DNA of 6,348 nucleotides from an uncultured Collinsella sp. (GCA_902478765.1 CABSMN010000074.1:1-6348); one strand, 5' to 3'; positions 1 through 5,804 are shown, counted from the stretch's first letter. The notes: generated from the sequence alone by a model not told the origin. Translations and numbers: made by a program.

Positions 1-1056
1 ATCCTGACTGTCGAGAACTGCAAGATGGACGAGAAGGGGACGGTGAGCAACGCCGCGGCCACCGTAGGCAACTCGACCGCCGGCTTGCTCGAAGGCGACG
101 AGCTCACCGTGGAGCAGGCCCTGCGCGGCTTGATGATTCCCTCGGGCAACGACGCTGCCATCGTTCTCGCCGAATATGTGGGCAAGAAGATCGACCCCAA
201 GACCAAGGACGCCGAGGCGACGTTTGTTAAGGCCATGAACGAGCGTGCCAAAGAGCTCGGCTGCACCGGCACGGTCTTTGAGAACCCGCATGGTCTGGAC
301 TTTGATGAATGGGCCGGCGACATGCACTCGACTGCACACGACGTGGCGCTGATGATGCAGGAAGCCATGAAGAACGACACAATCCGCGAGGTCGTGGCGA
401 GCGAGGATTCTTGGATTGAGGTCACAGGTGCCGACGGCTCCGACCATTCGCATTCCATGGATACGCATAACTATCTGCTGGGTCAGGATGGCAACATCGG
501 CGGCAAGACCGGCACGACCGACGATGCCGGCTATTGCTTTGCGGGAGCCTACAACCGCGATGGCGATGAAGTCTACACTGTCGTTTTGAACTCCACCACC
601 ACCGACCAGCGCTTTACCGATACTGCCACACTTGCCAACTGGTACTACGGCCACAAGGTAACGGTCGCGATCGCCAACACGCAGGAAAAGACCACCAACG
701 GCAACCCGCTCATGGCACGCATTAGCCAGACCGACTGGACGGATAAGACAATCGACGCCACGCTTGCCGACCCCACGGCGCAGGCGACCGTCTTTTCACT
801 TGCCGGAGAGGTGACCGAGAAGGTTACCTACGACGACCTTTCGGGCACAGTGCACGTGGGTGACAAGGTGGGCAGCGTCACGCTCAAGCAGGACGGCGCC
901 AAGATTGCCGTCATGGATTTGGTTGCCGACGAGGAAGGCGCAGGGCCGAATCCCATCGAGTGGCTGCTTGTAAAGCTTGACCGCCTTGGCCGCCGCATCG
1001 ACAACCGTCCGCTCACGGCCGAAAGCGAAACCGTAGCCAAGGCGCCCGAGGTATAG
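1..1056 (+). CDS. D-alanyl-D-alanine carboxypeptidase (PBP5-like, peptidase S11), 5'-truncated by the window edge
   Basis: The reading frame is open from base 1, so the N-terminus, including any signal peptide and the catalytic SxxK motif, lies just left of the window. Two of the three penicillin-binding motifs are visible: SGN at 142-150, within 'MIPSGNDAA', and KTG at 505-513, within 'GGKTGTTDDAGYC'. Their spacing and the phrase 'GLMIPSGNDAAIVLAEYVG' are typical of S11 carboxypeptidases. These enzymes remove the terminal D-Ala from peptidoglycan pentapeptides on the outer face of the membrane. From about base 655 the protein continues into a PBP5-type C-terminal beta domain. It ends with an amphipathic-looking segment (IEWLLVKLDRLGRRI, about 958-1002), which in this family can anchor the enzyme to the membrane. 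No C-terminal transmembrane helix is seen. The gene stops at TAG 1054-1056 and is followed by a strong terminator, so it ends its operon. The family call is firm; the exact dac paralogue cannot be decided. Confidence 0.93.
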   Translation: MLTVENCKMDEKGTVSNAAATVGNSTAGLLEGDELTVEQALRGLMIPSGNDAAIVLAEYVGKKIDPKTKDAEATFVKAMNERAKELGCTGTVFENPHGLDFDEWAGDMHSTAHDVALMMQEAMKNDTIREVVASEDSWIEVTGADGSDHSHSMDTHNYLLGQDGNIGGKTGTTDDAGYCFAGAYNRDGDEVYTVVLNSTTTDQRFTDTATLANWYYGHKVTVAIANTQEKTTNGNPLMARISQTDWTDKTIDATLADPTAQATVFSLAGEVTEKVTYDDLSGTVHVGDKVGSVTLKQDGAKIAVMDLVADEEGAGPNPIEWLLVKLDRLGRRIDNRPLTAESETVAKAPEV

Positions 1057-1082
1057 GGGCCAGAGAAATAAAACGCTCGCTG

Positions 1083-1115
1083 AAAGGAGGTGTCCGAAAG
1101 GATGCCTCCTTTTTT
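1083..1115 (+). terminator. Intrinsic terminator of the carboxypeptidase gene
   Basis: A 13-bp stem (1083-1095 with 1100-1112, two G-U pairs) closes on a GAAA tetraloop (1096-1099). It runs into a T-tract at 1110-1115. It starts 26 bases after the stop codon. The T-tract orientation fits the plus strand. Confidence 0.9.
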
Positions 1116-1149
1116 GGGGTTCGAATCCCCAGCTAACATTCTCCTAAAT

Positions 1150-1174
1150 AAAAAAGGGCCCCAAATGGAACCCT
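1150..1174 (-). terminator. Orphan terminator behind the truncated tRNA-Ser fragment
   Basis: The stem 1155-1162 with 1167-1174 pairs fully only on the minus strand, where two C/A positions become G-U. It has a 4-base loop and a T-run from the A-tract at 1150-1155. It is a diverged copy of the working terminator at 1341-1366, left beside a tRNA fragment that has no promoter of its own. Confidence 0.7.
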
Positions 1175-1189
1175 TCTTTAAAGTCTTAC

Positions 1190-1207
1190 TGGCGGAGAGC
1201 TGGGGAT
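1190..1207 (-). pseudogene. tRNA-Ser 3'-end fragment (acceptor strand, CCA, 3' T-stem)
   Basis: These 18 bases are identical to the 3' end of the intact tRNA-Ser at 1381-1398, from CCA through the acceptor strand and 3' T-stem. Identity ends exactly within the T-loop, where unrelated hairpin sequence starts at 1208. It cannot form a tRNA. It looks like a displaced target end of the kind left when something integrates into a tRNA gene. Confidence 0.85.
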
Positions 1208-1310
1208 GTCCGGGCATGCTTCGCATGCCCTCCGGCTTCAAAGCCTGGCGGCTTTTCGCCCACGGGCTACAAACGCTTTCGCGTTTGCTTAACGCCCGTG
1301 CCCTCTCGGG
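1208..1310 (-). repeat. Five-hairpin structured module at tRNA-Ser
   Basis: Hairpins run in order: 1212-1219/1223-1230 (perfect 8 bp, 3-base loop); 1234-1237/1242-1245; 1247-1250/1257-1260; a two-tier hairpin with outer stem 1261-1267/1294-1300 (7 bp) and inner stem 1271-1276/1281-1286 around a 4-base loop; and 1301-1303/1308-1310. On the minus strand the loops read GAA (closed by C-G) and GAAA, which are exceptionally stable loop types. The module is flanked by a 10-bp inverted repeat, AGCTGGGGAT (1198-1207) and its complement (1316-1325). The module at 5864-5970 has the same hairpin order. A plus-strand open frame crosses the region but looks spurious. Function is unknown; strand is assigned from the loop types. 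Confidence 0.7.
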
Positions 1311-1398
1311 TTCGAATCCCCAGCTAACGATCTCCTGAATAAAAAAGGGCCCCAAATGGGACCCTTCTTTAAATCTAAACTGGCGGAGAGCTGGGGAT
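1308..1398. repeat. Direct repeat copy 2 of the tRNA-Ser 3' region
   Basis: This is the second copy of the 91-bp repeat at 1117-1207. Here the repeat runs on into the intact tRNA-Ser instead of breaking in the T-loop. The left end again carries a plus-oriented T-arm-like sequence (GGGTTCGAATCCCCAGCT, 1308-1325) that mirrors the T-arm and acceptor of the minus-strand tRNA. Confidence 0.9.
1341..1366 (-). terminator. Terminator of tRNA-Ser
   Basis: The minus-strand hairpin 1345-1353/1358-1366 has an ATTT loop and a run of six T (complement of 1341-1346). It starts 14 bases after the CCA end. One C/A position pairs only as G-U on the minus strand, which confirms the direction. Confidence 0.85.
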
Positions 1399-1471
1399 TC
1401 GAACCCCAGATGCCCTTTTGGGGCATACTCGCTTAGCAGGCGAGCACCTTCGGCCTCTCGGTCAGCTCTCC
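1381..1471 (-). tRNA. trnS-GCU: tRNA-Ser(GCU), CCA encoded
   Basis: Read on the minus strand, a 7-bp acceptor stem is formed by GGAGAGC (1471-1465) and GCTCTCC (1391-1385), with discriminator G and an encoded CCA (1383-1381). The anticodon loop CTGCTAA carries anticodon GCT at 1437-1435, which decodes AGC and AGU. A long variable arm typical of serine tRNAs pairs 1410-1415 with 1421-1426. The T-arm reads GGGGTTCGAATCCCC. The gene is 91 nt with CCA. It has its own promoter and terminator, and a truncated copy of its 3' end lies 191 bp to the left. Confidence 0.97.
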
Positions 1472-1485
1472 GTAACAGCCGTTCT

Positions 1486-1514
1486 ATAGTAACCAAACAG
1501 TCGAGGATGGGCAA
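1486..1514 (-). promoter_or_regulatory. Probable promoter of tRNA-Ser
   Basis: On the minus strand a -35 box TTGCCC (1514-1509) and a -10 box TACTAT (1491-1486) are separated by 17 bases. The -10 box ends 15 bases before the tRNA, leaving a short leader. The same 17-base spacing is used at the tRNA-Arg genes in this window. Confidence 0.6.
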
Positions 1515-1565
1515 GGGGGAATTTTGAGGCGATTCCTTTTTGCCTGCACGCATCTCAACCCATTA

Positions 1566-1620
1566 TCTCAATCTGTAACAGTTACAGGACAAAACTGGGT
1601 CCAGATGTTACAGATTTAGA
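1566..1620. repeat. Palindromic repeat, copy A
   Basis: Left arm TCTCAATCTGTAACA (1566-1580) is mirrored by TGTTACAGATTTAGA (1606-1620) with one mismatch. Smaller inverted repeats lie inside: CTGTAACAGTTACAG at 1573-1587 and CTGG..CCAG at 1595-1604. Copy B follows at a period of 81 bp. It lies between the ATPase gene's 3' end and the tRNA-Ser promoter. There is no T-tract, so it is not a classical terminator. Confidence 0.85.
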
Positions 1621-1645
1621 CAAACGAGCAGCCCCTTTGACCAAA

Positions 1646-1702
1646 GTCTCAATCTGTAACAGTTGCGGGCTAAATCTTGGTCCAGATGTTACAGATTGAG
1701 AC
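1646..1702. repeat. Palindromic repeat, copy B
   Basis: A perfect 16-bp inverted repeat, GTCTCAATCTGTAACA (1646-1661) and its complement (1687-1702), encloses 25 bases. Copies A and B agree in both arms and in the stretch before the right arm (GGTCCAGATGTTACAG), and differ mainly in the centre. This looks like a dispersed small palindrome of the REP kind or an operator pair. Copy number elsewhere in the genome cannot be seen from here. Confidence 0.88.
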
Positions 1703-1746
1703 ATAGATACGAGGACACCCCCAGCAGCAGCGAAGGCTCCTATTTT

Positions 1747-2829
1747 TTAGCCCTCACGGACAGCCTCTAATAGATATTCGCGCATGTACGGAATTGCAAA
1801 CGAAACACAGCCGTAGCCTGCAGGCTCAATCAACCCCGCATCGATCAGGCGCTTGCGATACGACCCGACTTTGTTCGCCGGCAGGCCCATCTTTTTGGCG
1901 ATATCGCCGTTCGCAATCTCATCGCCCTCACATTGCGCCATCGCCGCGAGATACTGAAGTTGCCGCTCCGACACCCTGCGCAGCGCAGGGGCAATCACCA
2001 TAGCATTAAAACTATCAAGAGCCGCCTGGATACCCTTGCGAGCTGCCTCTTCGTCCACGCTCTCCGCCCCGCTGCGCGCAGCAACCTGCCAAGCGTAATA
2101 TCCGACCAACTGGACCATAAAGGGATAGCCCGCCGAAGCCTTTGTCAAAAGCTCAGCAACGCCTTCGTCGAGCTCCTTGCCCGCACGTCTCATCGTATCC
2201 TCAAACGATCCGCCGACTTCAAAATCGGAAAGCCGAGTAAGTTCAATATGCTTAGCTCGCTGAAGGAATGTCAACGTATCATCCACCACCACGCCATCTA
2301 CCGATGTTGGCAACCCGGCGAAAGCGAACGCAACATTCGCCCCTTGGCGAATCAAGAGCTGCATTTCATTGCCCAGCTCGCGCATTTCCTCAGTTGAGGC
2401 GTCCTGAATCTCATCGAGCGTAATGAGCAAGCCGCCGCGCTTCGCGGCTTCGTACATCGCCTCGCCCAGATGGGACGCCGACTTCGACACCTCCACGGAG
2501 CCAAGGCTGACTCCTAGAATCGACGGAGAAATCGACATTGATTCAAGACGAACATTTCGTTGCAGAGCCTCGAGAATTCTATTGCAAAAACCGGTATTTG
2601 AGGCGACGTCAACGACTTCGAATCCTTTTTTGCGTGCAAGATCACCCAATGCGTTAAGGAGCACCGTTTTACCTGTACCACGGACGCCTGAGATGCGCAT
2701 GAGCCGATCGGGGGCGCCGGGACCGTTCTCCAGAGCCTCGGCAAAGTCATCCAAAACAGCGTCGCGTCCGATAAGCTCAGGCGGATTCATTCCCGCCGTT
2801 GGCTTAAAAGGATTAATAGCTTTAGACAT
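1747..2829 (-). CDS. Orphan P-loop ATPase with C-terminal winged helix (archaeal-type/STAND-like AAA ATPase)
   Basis: The 360-residue protein begins 'MSKAINPFKPTAGMNPPELIGRD', the opening of an actinobacterial ATP-binding family whose role is unknown. Walker A is GVRGTGKT (residues 48-55) and Walker B is LLITLDEIQDA (about 134-144) with acidic D139/E140. A sensor-like FAFAGLP follows at 168-174. GYPFMVQLVG (234-243) resembles the GxP region of STAND or Cdc6-like ATPases. Residues about 283-355 look like a winged helix ending 'VSFAIPYMREYL', suggesting DNA binding. No transmembrane segment is seen. The ATG at 2829 was chosen over one 15 codons upstream because GAGGAGGG sits directly before it and the upstream codons overlap the iteron array. 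The gene stands alone, 161 bp after the TPR gene, and its upstream iterons suggest autoregulation (inference). All nucleotide-binding motifs look intact. Confidence 0.85.
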   Translation of the reverse strand: MSKAINPFKPTAGMNPPELIGRDAVLDDFAEALENGPGAPDRLMRISGVRGTGKTVLLNALGDLARKKGFEVVDVASNTGFCNRILEALQRNVRLESMSISPSILGVSLGSVEVSKSASHLGEAMYEAAKRGGLLITLDEIQDASTEEMRELGNEMQLLIRQGANVAFAFAGLPTSVDGVVVDDTLTFLQRAKHIELTRLSDFEVGGSFEDTMRRAGKELDEGVAELLTKASAGYPFMVQLVGYYAWQVAARSGAESVDEEAARKGIQAALDSFNAMVIAPALRRVSERQLQYLAAMAQCEGDEIANGDIAKKMGLPANKVGSYRKRLIDAGLIEPAGYGCVSFAIPYMREYLLEAVREG

Positions 2830-2832
2830 TCG

Positions 2833-2840
2833 CCCTCCTC
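2833..2840 (-). promoter_or_regulatory. Shine-Dalgarno that fixes the ATPase start
   Basis: The minus strand reads GAGGAGGG three bases before ATG 2829. It decides between this start and the ATG at 2874, which would be embedded in the repeat array. Confidence 0.8.
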
Positions 2841-2844
2841 TGCT

Positions 2845-2900
2845 AGTTTTAACAACTTTAACAAAGTTTAGCAACTTTAGCAGAGTTTAACAGTTTTAGC
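2845..2900. promoter_or_regulatory. Array of six iteron-like operator repeats upstream of the ATPase
   Basis: Six tandem plus-strand units follow one another without gaps: agttttaac 2845, aactttaac 2854, aaagtttagc 2863, aactttagc 2873, agagtttaac 2882, agttttagc 2892. They share TTTA(A/G)C and have 9- or 10-bp lengths, about one helical turn. Neighbouring units also make inverted pairs such as AACTTT..AAAGTT. The array ends five bases before the Shine-Dalgarno, so it probably overlaps the promoter or 5' leader of the ATPase. A protein binding repeatedly on one helix face is the natural reading. The ATPase with its own winged helix is a candidate binder (inference). Confidence 0.75.
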
Positions 2901-2932
2901 AGGCTCGGCGGCTTTATGCCTTACCGAGCCTG
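2900..2932. other. GC-rich hairpin between the TPR gene and the iteron array
   Basis: A perfect 9-bp stem CAGGCTCGG (2900-2908) pairs with 2924-2932, with a small GGC..GCC hairpin inside the loop. No T-tract follows on either strand, so a standard intrinsic terminator is unlikely. It could mark the 3' end of the TPR transcript or form part of the ATPase control region. Confidence 0.55.
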
Positions 2933-2990
2933 TCGGGTCCTCTCGCCCGCGCCGAAACAAATAGCACGGCGCAGCCCCTCTATGCCGCCC

Positions 2991-5432
2991 CTACCCCAGC
3001 GAGCGGTTGAGGGAGCCGAGCTCGTCGTTGCCCATGGTACGCCACATTTGGAAGATACAGCCGCGCGCCAGGAAGAAGAAGCCGTTATCGACGAGTTGCA
3101 CGGCAGCATCTGCCAGCTGATTGGTCACGGCGGGCACCGGCGGCAACTCGAGCCCCGCCTTGCGGATGGTCTCGACCGCATCATCGAACGTCGGAGGCTC
3201 ATTGACGCCCATCTCGTTCATGAGGCCCTGCATTTCCTCCAGTGCGCTGCTGCCCGACTCTTCGCCGCGCGGCACGAGGCGGTAGCACGCCAGCGCCAGC
3301 TCGAGCTGATCGCAGTTCCAGTACGCAAATGCCAAACGGTAAAACAGGTAGCCGATCGAGGGACGATCGCTCGCGATGCGCAAACCGTGACGGGCCACCT
3401 CGATAACCTCGTCAAAACGCTCCAGACGCGCCAGCACGTTAATCAGCGCAAAATGCGATTGCATAGACGAACGCGCCAAATCGTAAAGGCGACGTACCTC
3501 GGGCAGAGCGCGCTCAAAATCTTCCTGCTCGGCGTAAAAGCTGCAAATCTCGTGCTGGGCAAAGTACAGTGCATCGGGCGCGCGCAGAATGCGCACGGAG
3601 CGATCCTCCTCCATCACCGGCAGCACCATGCGTACCAACTGGTTGTCGCAGAACTGCGTTTGGACCGGCCCCGTTGCCAAGAGCTCGGCAACGGCACACT
3701 TGGCCTCCAGCTCCTCGGCCAAACGAGAAAAGCCCTCAAACGCACCTGCGCGGTCGACCTTGGCCTGCTCGCGCAATTCAACGACGCGCGCCACGTACGG
3801 GTCGCCATCCTCTTCCATGACTTCCAACTCGTCAGCCGTATCGGCAAGCAGCAGGTCGCGCAACGCCGGCGGCAGCGGACGATGGTCGTCACGCGGGCGA
3901 GCGTGAACCTCCGCTGGCTCAATCATATCCGGCGTGGTCGCCTCATATGCCTCAAGCATGCGCTTGCACGGCATATCGTCCATATCCATGCTCTCAAGAT
4001 CCTTGGCGACGGGAACACAATCGGCAAGATACTCGGCACGGGCAAAGGAATACGTTGCAACGATGCGCACATCCCGCTCATCGTCGGGAGCCTCAATCTG
4101 CACGTAGCAGCGCGTGATGCAGGCACCCGCGGCAAAGCAAGCCGCCGCAAGCGTAAGCGCTACGCGCGCGTCGTGCTCCGCGGCCCAGATCTCGCGCACA
4201 CCCTCGTCCAGCTCGCGCCAGGCGTCATCCTGAGCGTCGTATTCACGTTGCGGCATGGCATCAACGACAGAGCGCCCAAACTGGACGAGCATAATCCCCT
4301 CGGCAACGTTCACTCGATAGGTATAGTCAAGCCGTGTGACCACGTTAAGCGCCTCGACAATTCGCGCAAAGCGAGTGCGCACGTCCCACTCGCCACCCGG
4401 CTGGCACGCAACCGTCCCCGACTTGGCCCACGGGTTGTCGCTCGACAGCGTTTCGAGCAACCGGGGGACATCGTTGGTCGTTTTAGCGATATGCCACGAG
4501 TCAAAGAGCGCACAGCCCTCAAGGCTCGGCGACGAGGCTGCGGGGACCAATCCGGCCCCGATGCGCTCAAGGATGCCGGAGAGGCGGTTCAGGCGACACT
4601 CAATGGCAAGCAAGGTGTCGATCTCATCTTGATCTAACAGGCTGCGATCGAAATTTAGATAGAAAAGCTTCGAGCGATCGATACGGGCCAAGTTCATTTC
4701 AGTCTTTGCCGCTATGGTGCGCAGGCGAGGCAGATTGACTTCACCCATCAGGGCCGCGGCATAACGCTCGATGCCGCTCGGATTGTCCTTATGGTCAATG
4801 CGGTAGAGCAGCGTCTCGATGGCATCGGGAAGTGGCGTCGAATCAAAGCCCAGAAACACTTCGACCGGCTCGGGCAGCTTGACGAGCTTAATCTTGTCGA
4901 CGACATTGTGCGTGCTCTCGTCGAGCCTATCGGTGTTTGACGTGCTCGCGATAGCATTTTCGGAATCGGCGAATATCACGTAGCGCAAGAACATAGATGC
5001 CATGAACTCACCGTAAGGGAGACTGCGGGCCGAATTCCATGTCTCGCGGTCGGACTGCTCGCGCATGAGGCCTTTTGGAGAGCCGATGACCCGCGCCCGG
5101 AGACGCATCGTCCCATCGGCGCCCCTTACCGCAATCTCGCCAATGCTGGAGTCGGACTCATCAAGAACCAGTTGCATATCGGGATCATCGGGCAACGGCG
5201 CCTCGCTAACGGGACGGTCCACCTTGTACACTTCGCCCGAAACGCTCACGTAGCCTAAAAGTGACACATGGCTCTTGCCGACGAATTCAACGGCATAGCA
5301 TGATTCGTGCGGATCGTCGCCAAAGAGTTTCCAGACAACGCCATACGAGCGACCCGCGGGCTGCTCGGGCATCGCCGGAAAGCGCTTCTTGGGATCGAGA
5401 AACTTGAGCTTATAAGTCGGACGCTCTGCCAC
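2991..5432 (-). CDS. Large hypothetical protein with C-terminal TPR-like repeats
   Basis: The 813-residue protein is not one I can name. Residues 1-120 look like an all-beta N-terminal region. A long mixed middle part follows, including a hydrophobic Ala/Cys-rich helix at about 422-441 that is more likely buried than membrane-spanning. Residues 619-724 contain three TPR-like helical pairs: YAEQEDFERALPEVRRLY, LARLERFDEVIEVARHGL and AFAYWNCDQLELALACYRLV. TPRs usually bind protein partners. No signal peptide, catalytic motif or nucleotide-binding loop was seen. The start is GTG at 5432-5430, with AGGGTG (5445-5440) as Shine-Dalgarno seven bases upstream. The stop is TAG at 2993-2991. It probably forms its own transcript, because 161 bp with an operator array separate it from the ATPase. 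A 573-residue open frame on the opposite strand is its antisense shadow. Confidence 0.85.
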   Translation of the reverse strand: MAERPTYKLKFLDPKKRFPAMPEQPAGRSYGVVWKLFGDDPHESCYAVEFVGKSHVSLLGYVSVSGEVYKVDRPVSEAPLPDDPDMQLVLDESDSSIGEIAVRGADGTMRLRARVIGSPKGLMREQSDRETWNSARSLPYGEFMASMFLRYVIFADSENAIASTSNTDRLDESTHNVVDKIKLVKLPEPVEVFLGFDSTPLPDAIETLLYRIDHKDNPSGIERYAAALMGEVNLPRLRTIAAKTEMNLARIDRSKLFYLNFDRSLLDQDEIDTLLAIECRLNRLSGILERIGAGLVPAASSPSLEGCALFDSWHIAKTTNDVPRLLETLSSDNPWAKSGTVACQPGGEWDVRTRFARIVEALNVVTRLDYTYRVNVAEGIMLVQFGRSVVDAMPQREYDAQDDAWRELDEGVREIWAAEHDARVALTLAAACFAAGACITRCYVQIEAPDDERDVRIVATYSFARAEYLADCVPVAKDLESMDMDDMPCKRMLEAYEATTPDMIEPAEVHARPRDDHRPLPPALRDLLLADTADELEVMEEDGDPYVARVVELREQAKVDRAGAFEGFSRLAEELEAKCAVAELLATGPVQTQFCDNQLVRMVLPVMEEDRSVRILRAPDALYFAQHEICSFYAEQEDFERALPEVRRLYDLARSSMQSHFALINVLARLERFDEVIEVARHGLRIASDRPSIGYLFYRLAFAYWNCDQLELALACYRLVPRGEESGSSALEEMQGLMNEMGVNEPPTFDDAVETIRKAGLELPPVPAVTNQLADAAVQLVDNGFFFLARGCIFQMWRTMGNDELGSLNRSLG

Positions 5433-5439
5433 GAAATAT

Positions 5440-5445
5440 CACCCT
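5440..5445 (-). promoter_or_regulatory. Shine-Dalgarno supporting a GTG start
   Basis: The minus strand reads AGGGTG seven bases before GTG 5432-5430. No in-frame ATG fits better. I saw no convincing -35/-10 pair for this gene between here and the tRNA-Arg locus. Confidence 0.6.
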
Positions 5446-5564
5446 GATCGGTCGTCTGTAGGAGAAGTGGCCGCGGATGGAGCGCGGCATCTACTCGAAA
5501 TCTTACACGAGTCGATAAGAAATGGTCCCTTTGACCGAGGTTCGAATCCATGCGGTATTTACCT

Positions 5565-5594
5565 AAAAGAAAAGCCCCCGTTGCCGGAGGCTTT
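5565..5594 (-). terminator. Terminator of tRNA-Arg copy 1
   Basis: The minus-strand stem 5585-5594/5571-5580 (10 bp, one G-U) closes on a GCAA tetraloop. It runs into TTTTCTTTT. It begins ten bases after the CCA end. Confidence 0.88.
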
Positions 5595-5604
5595 CAATTT
5601 CAAT

Positions 5605-5681
5605 TGGTGCGGCGTATAGGATTCGAACCTATGACGTTCTGATTCGTAGTCAGACCCTCTATCCAGCTGAGGTAACGCCGC
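5605..5681 (-). tRNA. trnR-ACG: tRNA-Arg(ACG), copy 1, CCA encoded
   Basis: On the minus strand the 7-bp acceptor stem pairs GCGGCGT (5681-5675) with ACGCCGC (5615-5609). Discriminator A and an encoded CCA (5607-5605) follow. The anticodon arm TCTGA-CTACGAA-TCAGA gives anticodon ACG at 5647-5645. In bacteria this is edited to ICG and reads CGU, CGC and CGA. The body is identical to copy 2 over 77 nt. It has its own promoter and terminator, so it does not depend on read-through from the copies upstream. Confidence 0.97.
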
Positions 5682-5693
5682 AACGCACGGATT

Positions 5694-5722
5694 ATTATGC
5701 ACGTGACCCCTCGATGGGTCAA
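5694..5722 (-). promoter_or_regulatory. Promoter of tRNA-Arg copy 1
   Basis: The minus strand has TTGACC (5722-5717), 17 bases, then CATAAT (5699-5694) twelve bases before the tRNA. The same boxes and spacing occur at copy 2 with a different spacer sequence. AT-rich sequence just upstream of the -35 box may act as an UP element. Confidence 0.85.
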
Positions 5723-5760
5723 GCAACAATTTGAAATATTTTACGAAGCACCGATTAAGC

Positions 5761-5780
5761 CGCCCGCGCCTCGGCCGAGG
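5761..5780 (-). repeat. Truncated hairpin-module end
   Basis: This 20-bp stretch matches the end of the full hairpin module at 5951-5970 with two differences, including the terminal palindrome CCTCGGCCGAGG (5769-5780). The rest of the module is missing. The sequence to its left is the promoter region of tRNA-Arg copy 1. It looks like the remains of a third module. Confidence 0.65.
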
Positions 5781-5804
5781 TTCGAATCCATGCGGTGTCT
5801 GCCT

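Larger units (their letters stand above)
1117..1207. repeat. Direct repeat copy 1 of the tRNA-Ser 3' region
   Basis: This 91-bp stretch recurs at 1308-1398 with no net indel, about nine mismatches and a period of 191 bp. It contains, in plus-strand order, a T-arm-like palindrome (GGGTTCGAATCCCCAGCT), a minus-strand terminator hairpin and the last 18 bases of tRNA-Ser including CCA. This copy stops matching inside the T-loop, so its tRNA is only a fragment. It begins directly at the T-tract of the carboxypeptidase terminator. Confidence 0.9.

Noticed and set aside
1208..1325. A plus-strand tRNA or tmRNA ending in the T-arm-like sequence
   Set aside because: The T-stem is poorly paired in this orientation, no acceptor partner or anticodon arm can be built, and no CCA follows.
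1090..1338. 82-residue plus-strand open frame over the tRNA-Ser module
   Set aside because: It starts inside the carboxypeptidase terminator and runs through hairpins and tRNA repeats. The repeated non-coding architecture explains the sequence better.
1117..1398. CRISPR-like interpretation of the repeated units
   Set aside because: There are only two copies, the repeats include tRNA and terminator sequence, and no uniform short spacers or cas genes are present.
2830..2874. Upstream ATG (2874) as the ATPase start
   Set aside because: The 15 extra codons would be encoded by the iteron array and Shine-Dalgarno, and the family normally begins near 'NPFxP'.
4108..4170. Possible transmembrane helix in the TPR protein (about residues 422-441)
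   Set aside because: It is isolated, Ala/Cys-rich and bordered by charged residues mid-protein with no signal peptide; a buried helix is more likely.
2916..4637. 573-residue open frame on the plus strand
   Set aside because: It lies wholly antisense within the 813-residue TPR gene. It has low-complexity His/Arg/Leu-rich content, no recognisable domain and no convincing ribosome-binding site.
5525..5536. Short similarity CCCTTTGACC shared with 1633-1642
   Set aside because: Ten bases is too short to exclude chance, and the surrounding sequences do not align.
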